From assembly GCA_964236535.1 (NCBI GenBank), contig CAXSEF010000042.1, positions 1-25,729 on the forward strand: a DNA stretch of 25,729 nt, read 5' to 3'. This document shows positions 15,098 through 21,679 of the stretch, piece by piece (position 1 is the stretch's first letter; every line of letters begins with the position of its first letter). The translations under genes and the position numbers were made by a program. Under the pieces are notes generated by a model, which ran no database searches, was not told where the DNA came from, and saw nothing but the letters and a program-made list of their open reading frames with translations. The stretch is from CAXSEF01 sp964236535 (GTDB taxonomy: Bacteria; Pseudomonadota; Alphaproteobacteria; Acetobacterales; Acetobacteraceae).

Positions 15098-16221
15098 CTA
15101 AGCAGCTCCAAGCTGCTTCAGTGGTAACGCTTGTTCAAGGCGCTCAGGCGCTTTATCCAGAACCAAGTCCTGCTTGCAGAATGCAAAACGGATCAGGTTG
15201 TTTGGGCCATCTAGGTCGTAAAACGCCGAAACAGGTATCGCGGCAACTCCAGCTTCACAGGTCATCCAGCGGCAGAACGCATGGTCGCTGACGTCCGTTA
15301 GCGATCGGATGTTCGCGACCATGAAGTAAGTGCCCGACGTTGGCAGCATTGCAAAGCCAAGACTTGCCAGGCCGGTTGAAAGGCGATCACTTCGCCGCGC
15401 CATGCTGCTTGCCAGGTCGGCAAAATAACCGCAATCCTGCTGAGCCCGACGGCCACCGCGCGCTGCAGGTTGGGAACGCTGGCGAACGTCAGGTTCTGAT
15501 GTGCTTTCGCGACCACGGCCGCGAGTTCAGGTGCCGCAGTCACGTAGCCGATCTTCCACCCGGTCAGCGAGAACGTCTTGCCGGCACTCCCGACCCTCAA
15601 GCACCGCTTACGCATGCCCGGCAGCGTCATGAGCAGCCGATGTCGGCCCTCGAACACCAAGTGCTCGTAGACCTCGTCGCAAACCGCATAGGCATCATGC
15701 TCGGCCAGCAGCCCGGCGACAAAGGCCAACTCGTCGTCCTTGAACACCTTTCCGGTCGGATTCATCGGCGAATTCAGCAGTATCGCCTTCGTGCGCGGAC
15801 CGAACGCCGCCTGCAGCTCCGCGCGCGGCAGCGTCCAGCCCGGCGGCTCCAGCGGCACCAGCCGCAGCACCGCGCCGAGCAGCCGGACCACCGGCAGGTA
15901 GGTGTCGAACAGCGGCTCAAACATTACGACCTCATCGCCGGGATTTAACAAGGCGGCGAGGCACGCGATAACTCCCTCGGTGCCGCCAGACGTGACCACC
16001 ACCTCGCGATCCGCGTCGACGTCGAGACCGTAGTCGCGGCCGTTTGCGTCGGCGACCGCTTGGCGCAACTCCGGCACGCCAGTGAGCGGCGCATACTGGT
16101 TGCGCCCGTCGAGCAGCGCAGCCGCCGCGGCGCGTACGATTTCCGCAGGGCCTTCCTCATCGGGAAAGCCCTGTCCGAGATTGATCGCGCCGTGCTCGGC
16201 AGCGAGTGCGGTCATGACCGT
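15098..16221 (-). pseudogene. Methionine/kynurenine-type aminotransferase, frameshifted and cut by the gap
   Basis: This class I/II PLP aminotransferase resembles YbdL/kynurenine-aminotransferase-like enzymes. The first part, in frame up to about 15440, contains GAINLGQGFPDEEG, VVVTSGGTEG, LNSPMNPTGKVF, CDEVYEHLVF and the PLP-lysine segment SAGKTFSLTGWKIGY. The rest is in another frame: DLASSMARRSDRL, LPTSGTYFMV, AGVAAIPVSAFYD and IRFAFCKQD with the carboxylate-binding Arg. A net one-base deletion near 15438-15440 (after CTCAGCAG) explains the change. All active-site residues remain, so decay is recent or the indel is a sequencing error. The 5' end continues into the N run; the ATG at 16215 is probably internal because about 20 family residues normally precede it. 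Confidence 0.85.
15100..15118. other. Perfect 8-bp hairpin at the end of the aminotransferase gene
   Basis: AAGCAGCT-CCA-AGCTGCTT is an 8-bp stem with a 3-nt loop overlapping the last codons and stop (15098-15100) of the aminotransferase. There is no adjacent T-run. The stem-triloop geometry matches the dispersed repeats, but the sequence differs. Confidence 0.45.
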
Positions 16222-16321
16222 NNNNNNNNNNNNNNNNNNNNNNNNNNNNNNNNNNNNNNNNNNNNNNNNNNNNNNNNNNNNNNNNNNNNNNNNNNNNNNN
16301 NNNNNNNNNNNNNNNNNNNNN
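16222..16321. other. 100-base assembly gap
   Basis: Exactly 100 Ns, the conventional size for a scaffold gap of unknown length. The 5' end of the aminotransferase and any upstream regulatory sites for glnB lie in it. The flanking order should be treated as provisional. Confidence 0.99.
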
Positions 16322-16376
16322 GTTCAAACGAGGGTCACAGCGTCTCGGCGGTCTCCCCGGTCAGCGAATTGCCGAG

Positions 16377-16392
16377 TGGCACGGCACATGCA
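16377..16392 (+). promoter_or_regulatory. Sigma-54 (RpoN) promoter upstream of glnB
   Basis: TGGCACGGCACATGCA matches the RpoN consensus TGGCACGNNNNTTGCW at all fixed positions but one (A for the first T of TTGC), with the -24 GG and -12 GC exactly spaced. It ends 84 bp before the glnB ATG. Sigma-54/NtrC control of glnB-glnA is well known in alphaproteobacteria. Any NtrC sites further upstream would fall in the gap. Confidence 0.7.
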
Positions 16393-16476
16393 ACCCTGTT
16401 CCGGCGCGGACGGAACGAGTTGCCGGCGTGGCCGCGAATTGCAGGGAGGCACCGTTCCACAACGGGCGTTACACGA

Positions 16477-16815
16477 ATGAAGAAGATCGAGGCGGTGATC
16501 AAGCCGTTCAAGCTGGACGACGTGAAGGAAGCGCTGCATGAGGTGGGGCTACAGGGCATCACAGTGGTCGAAGCCAAAGGCTTTGGTCGCCAGAAGGGCC
16601 ACACCGAACTCTACCGGGGTGCGGAATACGTCGTCGACTTCCTGCCCAAGATGAAGATCGAGATCGTCTGCGAGGATTCTCTGGTGGAGCGTGCCGTGGA
16701 TGTCATCATCAATGCGGCTCGGACCGGGCGGATCGGCGACGGTAAGATCTTCGTCACCACGGTTGACGAGGTGGTGCGGATTCGCACCGGCGAGCGCGGT
16801 CCCAACGCCATCTGA
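16477..16815 (+). CDS. glnB: Nitrogen regulatory protein P-II (GlnB)
   Basis: GlnB is a trimeric signal protein that binds 2-oxoglutarate and ATP/ADP and tunes glutamine synthetase adenylylation and the NtrB/NtrC system. The product is 112 aa, exactly the family length. It begins MKKIEAVIKPFKLDDVKEAL. The T-loop KGHTELYRGAEYVVDFLPK contains Tyr51, the uridylylation site. The C-terminal signature GRIGDGKIFVTTVDEVVRIRTGERG is complete. The Shine-Dalgarno site is weak. It lies 122 bp upstream of glnA and behind a sigma-54-type promoter, which supports GlnB rather than an amtB-linked GlnK. Confidence 0.97.
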   Translation: MKKIEAVIKPFKLDDVKEALHEVGLQGITVVEAKGFGRQKGHTELYRGAEYVVDFLPKMKIEIVCEDSLVERAVDVIINAARTGRIGDGKIFVTTVDEVVRIRTGERGPNAI

Positions 16816-16858
16816 GGCGGCCGGAACTCCTCCGATACAGACCTGACGCAATCATGGT

Positions 16859-16883
16859 CACGCCGGCGCAACGGGCGCCGGTG
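16859..16883 (+). other. Intercistronic hairpin between glnB and glnA
   Basis: CAC(G)CCGGCGC pairs with GCGCCGGTG: 10 bp with one bulged G and a 5-nt loop. There is no T-run, so it is more likely an mRNA processing or stability element than a terminator. The role is inferred from position. Confidence 0.4.
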
Positions 16884-16937
16884 AGGCAACAAAAACGGAC
16901 GATTCCCGGTCCGGATGCAACAAGGACGGATGCGCGT

Positions 16938-18377
16938 ATGGCGAAGAAACCGCCGGCAACGGCTGCGATAAACCATGTGGCCCGAGCGATGGAGCTCATG
17001 CGCGAGCATTCCGTCGAATATGTCGACCTGCGCTTCACCGACCCGCGCGGCAAGTGGCAGCACACCGCGCAGCACGTCTCGACCATCGACCAGGATGCCT
17101 TCCGCGACGGCATAATGTTCGACGGCTCCTCGATCGCAGGCTGGAAGGCGATCAACGAGTCCGACATGATCCTCATGCTAGACCCCGAGACTGCGGTGAT
17201 GGACCCATTCGCGGCCAAGCCGCAGATGATTATCTTCTGCGACATCATCGAGCCCTCGACCGGCCAGTTCTACGCCCGCGACCCTCGCGCCACCTCGAAG
17301 CTTGCCGAGGCCTACGTCCGCGCCAGCGGCGTTGGTGACACCGTGATCTGCGGCGCTGAAGCCGAGTTCTTCGTGTTCGACAGCGTACGCTTCGGCACTG
17401 GCCGCAACTACTCGATGGTTCAGCTTGACAGCATCGAGGGTCCGGATGCCTCGATGAAGGACTATCCCGAAGGCAATATGGGCCACCGCCCGTCGACCAA
17501 GGGCGGCTACTTCCCTGTTCCCCCGGTTGATAGCGAGACCGACCTGCGCGCCGAAATGCTGTCGACCATGGGCGAAATGGGCCTGGTCATCGAGAAGCAC
17601 CACCACGAGGTCGCGCAGTCGCAGCACGAGCTTGGCACGCGTTTCACCACACTGACCAAGATGGCCGACCAGATGCAGATCTACAAATACTGCGTCCACA
17701 ACGTCGCGCACAGCTACGGCAAGACCGCGACGTTCATGCCCAAGCCGATCTACGGTGACAACGGCACCGGCATGCACACCCACCTGTCGATCTGGAAGGA
17801 TGGCAAGCCGTTGTTCGCCGGTAACGCTTACGCCGACCTTAGCGAGATGTGCCTGTACTTTATCGGCGGCATCATCAAGCACGCCAAGGCGCTCAACGCC
17901 TTTACCAATCCTTCGACCAACAGCTACAAGCGGCTGATACCCGGCTTCGAGGCGCCGGTTCTACTCGCTTACTCCGCGCGCAACCGCTCCGCGTCGTGCC
18001 GCATCCCCTATACCACCAACCCCAAAGGCAAGCGCGTTGAGGTTCGGTTCCCCGATCCCACCGCCAATCCCTATCTCGCGTTTTCGGCGCTGCTGATGGC
18101 CGGCATGGACGGGATCAAGAACAAGATCCATCCGGGCGACGCCATGGACAAGGACCTCTACGACCTGCCACCCGACGAGCTGAAGGACATCTCCACGGTG
18201 TGCGGCAGCCTACGCGAGGCGCTGGGGGCGCTCAAGGCTGACCACGACTTCCTGCTCGAAGGGGACGTGTTCAGCAGAGACCAGATCGACAGCTATATCG
18301 AGTTGAAGTGGCAGGAGGTATACCGTTTCGAGCATACCCCGCACCCTGTCGAGTTCGAGATGTACTACTCGGTCTGA
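16938..18377 (+). CDS. glnA: Glutamine synthetase type I
   Basis: GlnA makes glutamine from glutamate, ammonia and ATP as a cytoplasmic dodecamer. From the ATG at 16938 the product is 479 aa, normal for GSI; GGA lies 7 nt upstream. Visible motifs are MFDGSSIAGW (60-69), CGAEAEFFVFD (138-148), the ATP-site MPKPIYGDNGTGMHTHLS (267-284), AFTNPSTNSYKRLIPG (321-336) with the catalytic Glu339 soon after, and SARNRSASCRIP. KDLYDLPPDE places the adenylylation tyrosine at Y408, so GlnE control by adenylylation is expected, in line with GlnB next door. The frame is open from 16854 but the 28 upstream codons lack similarity. A 12-bp hairpin follows the stop. Confidence 0.97.
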   Translation: MAKKPPATAAINHVARAMELMREHSVEYVDLRFTDPRGKWQHTAQHVSTIDQDAFRDGIMFDGSSIAGWKAINESDMILMLDPETAVMDPFAAKPQMIIFCDIIEPSTGQFYARDPRATSKLAEAYVRASGVGDTVICGAEAEFFVFDSVRFGTGRNYSMVQLDSIEGPDASMKDYPEGNMGHRPSTKGGYFPVPPVDSETDLRAEMLSTMGEMGLVIEKHHHEVAQSQHELGTRFTTLTKMADQMQIYKYCVHNVAHSYGKTATFMPKPIYGDNGTGMHTHLSIWKDGKPLFAGNAYADLSEMCLYFIGGIIKHAKALNAFTNPSTNSYKRLIPGFEAPVLLAYSARNRSASCRIPYTTNPKGKRVEVRFPDPTANPYLAFSALLMAGMDGIKNKIHPGDAMDKDLYDLPPDELKDISTVCGSLREALGALKADHDFLLEGDVFSRDQIDSYIELKWQEVYRFEHTPHPVEFEMYYSV

Positions 18378-18383
18378 CCGGCC

Positions 18384-18413
18384 GGGCACTCCGGGTACTC
18401 ACCCGGAGTGCCC
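18384..18413. terminator. 12-bp hairpin between glnA and a convergent gene
   Basis: GGGCACTCCGGG and CCCGGAGTGCCC form a perfect 12-bp stem with loop TACTCA, 6 bp after the glnA stop. Only two Ts follow, so it is a strong hairpin with a weak U-tract. It sits between convergent genes and could stop transcription from both sides. Confidence 0.7.
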
Positions 18414-18441
18414 TTGCGCGTGCCGTCGCGGGTGAGCGCCG

Positions 18442-18756
18442 TCAGATGCTGAGGTCGACTAGGCCCGATGATTGCAAACTCCCGAGGCCACGTGCCGACG
18501 TCGGCCCACGATCCGCGCTGGCGGTGCTGCCACCGGTGGTTGAGGAGGAGAGCACGGCGCCGTTCGGTCCGGTGACTGTCGTTGTGATCGACCCGTTGGC
18601 GTTGGTCACCGTGCTTGTGACATCAGCGCCGCTGCTACCGCCCTGCGTGGCCCCGGACGCCGCAGTCGACCCGCCCGCCTTCGATTTCCCTTTGGTAGCG
18701 TCCGGAGCCACAATCCCCGACACGACTGTATTTGACGCGATAGTTGAGATGCTCAC
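18442..18756 (-). CDS. Ser/Thr/Gly-rich small protein, unknown function
   Basis: The 104-aa product starts at a GTG (18756) with GGGAG 7 nt upstream, a good ribosome-binding site that supports a real gene. The protein is low-complexity: MSISTIASNTVVSGIVAPDA, a Gly/Ser/Ala stretch, then ADVTSTVTNANGSITTTVTG, a Thr/Val-alternating segment suggestive of beta strands, and GPNGAVLSSSTTGG. It has no hydrophobic signal peptide, Cys or Trp. The repeated N-x-(N/D)-G turns recall secreted or surface repeat proteins, but no function can be given. It is convergent with glnA and precedes prfA on the same strand. Confidence 0.55.
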   Translation of the reverse strand: MSISTIASNTVVSGIVAPDATKGKSKAGGSTAASGATQGGSSGADVTSTVTNANGSITTTVTGPNGAVLSSSTTGGSTASADRGPTSARGLGSLQSSGLVDLSI

Positions 18757-18835
18757 TGGCTTTCTCCCGATCCCTGCAACGATCCTGCACCGGGCACAGT
18801 GAAGAGACTCTTAGCGGAGCGACAAAGCGCGCCCG

Positions 18836-19894
18836 TTATTCGTATGCGGCGAGGCGTGTCGCCTGATCCTCCGCGGTTAGCGCGTCGACGAACTCGTCGA
18901 ACTCGCCCAACATGACCCGCGCGATCTTGTAGAGGGTCATGTTGATCCGGTGGTCGCTCACGCGCCCCTGCGGATAGTTGTAGGTCCGGATGCGCTCGCT
19001 CCGGTCCCCCGTCCCCACTTGGTTCTTGCGGTCTGCCGAGCGCGTCGAGTGCAGCACCGCCCGCTGCGCCTCATACAGCCGCGCCCGCAGGATCTTCATC
19101 GCCTTGGCGCGATTTTTGTGTTGGCTGCGCTCCTCCTGCATCGCCACCACCACTCCCGTCGGCAAATGGGTGATCCGCACCGCGCTTTCAGTCTTGTTCA
19201 CGTGCTGTCCGCCGGCGCCGGACGCACGATAAACATCAATGCGCAGATCCGCCTCGTTGACTTCGACATCCACCTCCTCCGCCTCCGGCAGCACCGCCAC
19301 CGTCACCGTCGATGTATGGATGCGACCCTGGCTTTCAGTCGCCGGTACCCGCTGTACCCGGTGCACGCCCGACTCGTATTTCAGCCGAGCGAACACGTTG
19401 CGTCCGGTGATCTCCGCCATTCCCGCCTTCATCCCGCCAAGCCCGGTGTCGTCGTACTCCATCACCTCGAACCGCCAGCCATGCGCCTCCGCGTATCTCT
19501 GGTACGCCCCGAACAGCTCGGCCGCGAACAGCGCCGCCTCATCGCCGCCTGCCGCCGGCCTGAGTTCCAGGATCGCGCTCCGTGCGTCCGCCTCGTCCTT
19601 GGGCAGCAGCGACAGCCGGATCTCATACGCCAGCGCCGGCAGCCGCTCGCGCAGGCCGTCCAGCTCCGCTTGCGCCAGCTCGCGCATCTCTGGGTCGGCA
19701 AGCATCGCCTCAGCCTCGGCCGCCTGGGCCTCCACCGCGCGCAGCTCCTCGATCCGCGCCACCACCGGCTCCAGCTCCGACAGCTCTCGCGACGCCCTGG
19801 TGAACGTCTCACCGCTGACTCCGCTCGCCGATAGGTCGGAGCGGAGCTCCTCGGCACGGGCGACGATGCGATCCAGCCTGGCGGCGGTGCTCAC
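18836..19894 (-). CDS. prfA: Peptide chain release factor 1
   Basis: RF1 reads UAA and UAG stop codons and triggers peptide release on the ribosome. The 352-aa product has the RF1 tripeptide anticodon PAT (184-186, in RVPATESQGRIHTS) and the catalytic GGQ (228-230, in SGAGGQHVNKT). The later segment SDRKNQVGTGDRSERIRTYN-like (ADRKNQVGTGDRSERIRTYN) and FPQGRVSDHRI-like YPQGRVSDHRI are standard. PAT distinguishes it from RF2 (SPF). The start is a GTG at 19894 with only a weak upstream purine tract. No prmC (hemK) follows in this window; a small unrelated gene lies downstream instead. Confidence 0.97.
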   Translation of the reverse strand: MSTAARLDRIVARAEELRSDLSASGVSGETFTRASRELSELEPVVARIEELRAVEAQAAEAEAMLADPEMRELAQAELDGLRERLPALAYEIRLSLLPKDEADARSAILELRPAAGGDEAALFAAELFGAYQRYAEAHGWRFEVMEYDDTGLGGMKAGMAEITGRNVFARLKYESGVHRVQRVPATESQGRIHTSTVTVAVLPEAEEVDVEVNEADLRIDVYRASGAGGQHVNKTESAVRITHLPTGVVVAMQEERSQHKNRAKAMKILRARLYEAQRAVLHSTRSADRKNQVGTGDRSERIRTYNYPQGRVSDHRINMTLYKIARVMLGEFDEFVDALTAEDQATRLAAYE

Positions 19895-19925
19895 CGGATC
19901 AGCCGGAGCAGGCTACGCCGGAAGC

Positions 19926-19961
19926 GCTGCCTCTGAACGTTGCTCAAGGCCAAGCCTTGAG
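19926..19961. repeat. Repeat-like element with 8-bp hairpin upstream of prfA
   Basis: GCTGCCTCTGAAC (near 19927) echoes the TCTGCCTCTGGACC core. Right after it, CTCAAGGC-CAA-GCCTTGAG (19943-19961) forms a perfect 8-bp stem with a 3-nt loop, the same geometry as the copy at 3669-3687. It lies in the spacer between the small membrane protein gene and prfA. Confidence 0.5.
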
Positions 19962-20006
19962 AAACGTCGTGCCCTGGAACGTGCTCCGATGATTGCAGGG
20001 ACCGGC

Positions 20007-20276
20007 TCACAGGCGCATGCACAGGGTCACGCAGCGTCGCAGCGCACACAGCAGCCCGAACACGCTAATCGCCAACCAGAACAGCTCGATCATCACCGAG
20101 GGCAGATTGAACATCTCCACTAGGGACAGGAAGATCAGCAGCAAGCCAAGCAGATCGCTGCCCGGGAAGCGCCAGTCCGTCATCTCCAGCCGTCCCACCT
20201 GGTTGAGTAGACAGCGCCGGGAAGTCAGCATTGCCCCGGCGACGATCGCCGCATCTGCTTCCTGCGCCAGCGTCAC
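20007..20276 (-). CDS. Small membrane protein, CBU_0592-like
   Basis: The 89-aa product starts at a GTG (20276) directly after the hisS TGA, so it is probably translationally coupled to hisS. CLLNQVGRLEMTDWRFPG, then DLLGLLLIFLSLVEMF and LPSVMIELFWLAISVFGLL, match the pattern of small three-helix membrane proteins of the CBU_0592 type. The last two helices are clear (about 41-56 and 58-77). The first (about 8-24) contains TSRRC, unusual for a membrane helix and possibly altered. Function is unknown. I recognise the family pattern from memory only, so the name is tentative. Confidence 0.6.
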   Translation of the reverse strand: MTLAQEADAAIVAGAMLTSRRCLLNQVGRLEMTDWRFPGSDLLGLLLIFLSLVEMFNLPSVMIELFWLAISVFGLLCALRRCVTLCMRL

Positions 20277-21542
20277 TCAGGCCGCAAATCCGCGGCCGGA
20301 CGTGGCCTCAACCGCGAGCTTGACCACAACCTGGTCGAGCGCAACCTCCTGCTGAACGCCTGCGCGCAAGTCGCGCAGCTGCGCCACGCCGCGGACCAGC
20401 TCGTCCTCGCCCAGGATCACCGCGAAGCTGGCGCCCATCCGGTTCGCCCGCTCCATCCGCTTCTTCAGGTTGCCGCGATAAGCCATCTCGGCGCGCAGCC
20501 CGGCGCCGCGCAGTTCCCGCAGCAGCCCGACCGCCGCGGTCTCCGCCACCTCACCCACCGGCACCACCGCCACCGCGCCCAGCACTGGCGGGCCGGCCTC
20601 CAGCAGCATCGACAGCCGTTCGATCCCGGCCGCCCAGCCGATTGCCGGCGTCGCCGGCCCACCCATTTCGGCAACCAGCCCGTCGTACCGTCCACCGGCA
20701 AGCACGGTGCCCTGCGCGCCCAACCGGTCGGTCGTGAACTCGAACGCGGTGTGGCTGTAGTAGTCGAGCCCGCGCACGATACGCGGGTTTTCCCGGAAAA
20801 TGACGCCGAAGGACCCGAGGTGCCGCTTGACCGCGTCGTAGAACCCTGCTGCCGCATCGGTCAGGTAGGGTCCGATCACCGGCGCTGCGGCCACGATGCG
20901 ACGGTCGGCCTCGTCCTTGCTGTCCAGCACCCGCAGTGGATTGCGTTCGAGGCGGAGCATGCTCTCGGCCGAGAGTTCACCCTGCCGCGCCAGGAGGTAT
21001 TCCACCAACGCGGCGCGGTATGCGGCCCGGCTCTCACTATCGCCAAGTGTGTTCAGTTCTAGTATCACGCCGTTAATGCCGAGAGCGCGCAGCAAGTCGG
21101 CGCCGCAGGCGATCGCCTCGGCATCGGCGAGCGGCTCTGCAGCGCCGATCCACTCGGCGCCGGCCTGGTGGAACTGGCGGTAGCGGCCTTTCTGCGGCCG
21201 CTCGTAGCGGAACATCGGGCCGGCGTAGAACACCTTCTGCGGCAGCGACTGCACGAGCCCGTTGCTCACTAGCGCACGGCAGACGCCGGCGGTGCCTTCC
21301 GGCCGCAGCGTCAGACGTTCGCCGCCGCGGTCCTCAAAGCTGTACATCTCCTTGGTGACCACGTCCGAGGTGTCGCCGAGGGTGCGGAAGAACACGCGCT
21401 CGTCCTCGAAAATCGGCGTCTGCCACTCGTCGAGGCCATACAGGCCGGCCACCGAACGTGCCGTGGCCACCACATGCGCGTGACGGCGCTGCTCGTCGCC
21501 GATCAGGTCGCGGGTACCGCGGACGGGTTGAAATTCCGCCAT
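20277..21542 (-). CDS. hisS: Histidyl-tRNA synthetase
   Basis: HisRS is a class II synthetase charging tRNA-His in the cytoplasm. The 421-aa product begins MAEFQPVRGTRDLIGDEQRR and shows TLRPEGTAGVCRA (78-90), motif 2 FRYERPQKGRYRQFHQAG (111-128), the histidine-binding VRGLDYYSHTAFEF (256-269) and motif 3 region LAGGRYDGLV (281-290) with GIERL later. The C-terminal anticodon-binding domain is complete. The motif 2 sequence is the canonical bacterial one, consistent with the G-1/C73 tRNA-His gene in this window. There is no good Shine-Dalgarno site; a repeat hairpin begins only 14 nt upstream of the ATG. Confidence 0.97.
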   Translation of the reverse strand: MAEFQPVRGTRDLIGDEQRRHAHVVATARSVAGLYGLDEWQTPIFEDERVFFRTLGDTSDVVTKEMYSFEDRGGERLTLRPEGTAGVCRALVSNGLVQSLPQKVFYAGPMFRYERPQKGRYRQFHQAGAEWIGAAEPLADAEAIACGADLLRALGINGVILELNTLGDSESRAAYRAALVEYLLARQGELSAESMLRLERNPLRVLDSKDEADRRIVAAAPVIGPYLTDAAAGFYDAVKRHLGSFGVIFRENPRIVRGLDYYSHTAFEFTTDRLGAQGTVLAGGRYDGLVAEMGGPATPAIGWAAGIERLSMLLEAGPPVLGAVAVVPVGEVAETAAVGLLRELRGAGLRAEMAYRGNLKKRMERANRMGASFAVILGEDELVRGVAQLRDLRAGVQQEVALDQVVVKLAVEATSGRGFAA

Positions 21543-21550
21543 CAGAAGGC

Positions 21551-21679
21551 AAGGACAGGGCTCTGCCCTGGACCCGCCAAATAGCCGGGGCCTTTGAAAA
21601 CCATGACTTGGATCTTCTCAATGAGTTTGGGTCTGAGGCTTCAGGCTTCGGGGCGTCCAGGGCAGAGTTCTGGCCTGGC
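21551..21679. repeat. Repeat pair filling the ispG-hisS spacer
   Basis: The spacer between ispG (stop 21680) and hisS (start 21542) is almost entirely repeat. CAGGGC-TCT-GCCCTG (21556-21570, 6-bp stem) is followed by GACC. A middle arm reads GGGTCTGAGGCTTCAGGC then TTCGGGG. An inverted copy GTCCAGGGCAGAGTTCTGG starts at 21656. This shows the fullest arrangement of the element: two facing palindromes with a CTTCGGGG arm between. Confidence 0.65.

Noticed and set aside
16060..16476. Plus-strand frame running through the N gap into glnB
   Set aside because: It depends on unknown bases; glnB has its own conserved ATG at 16477.
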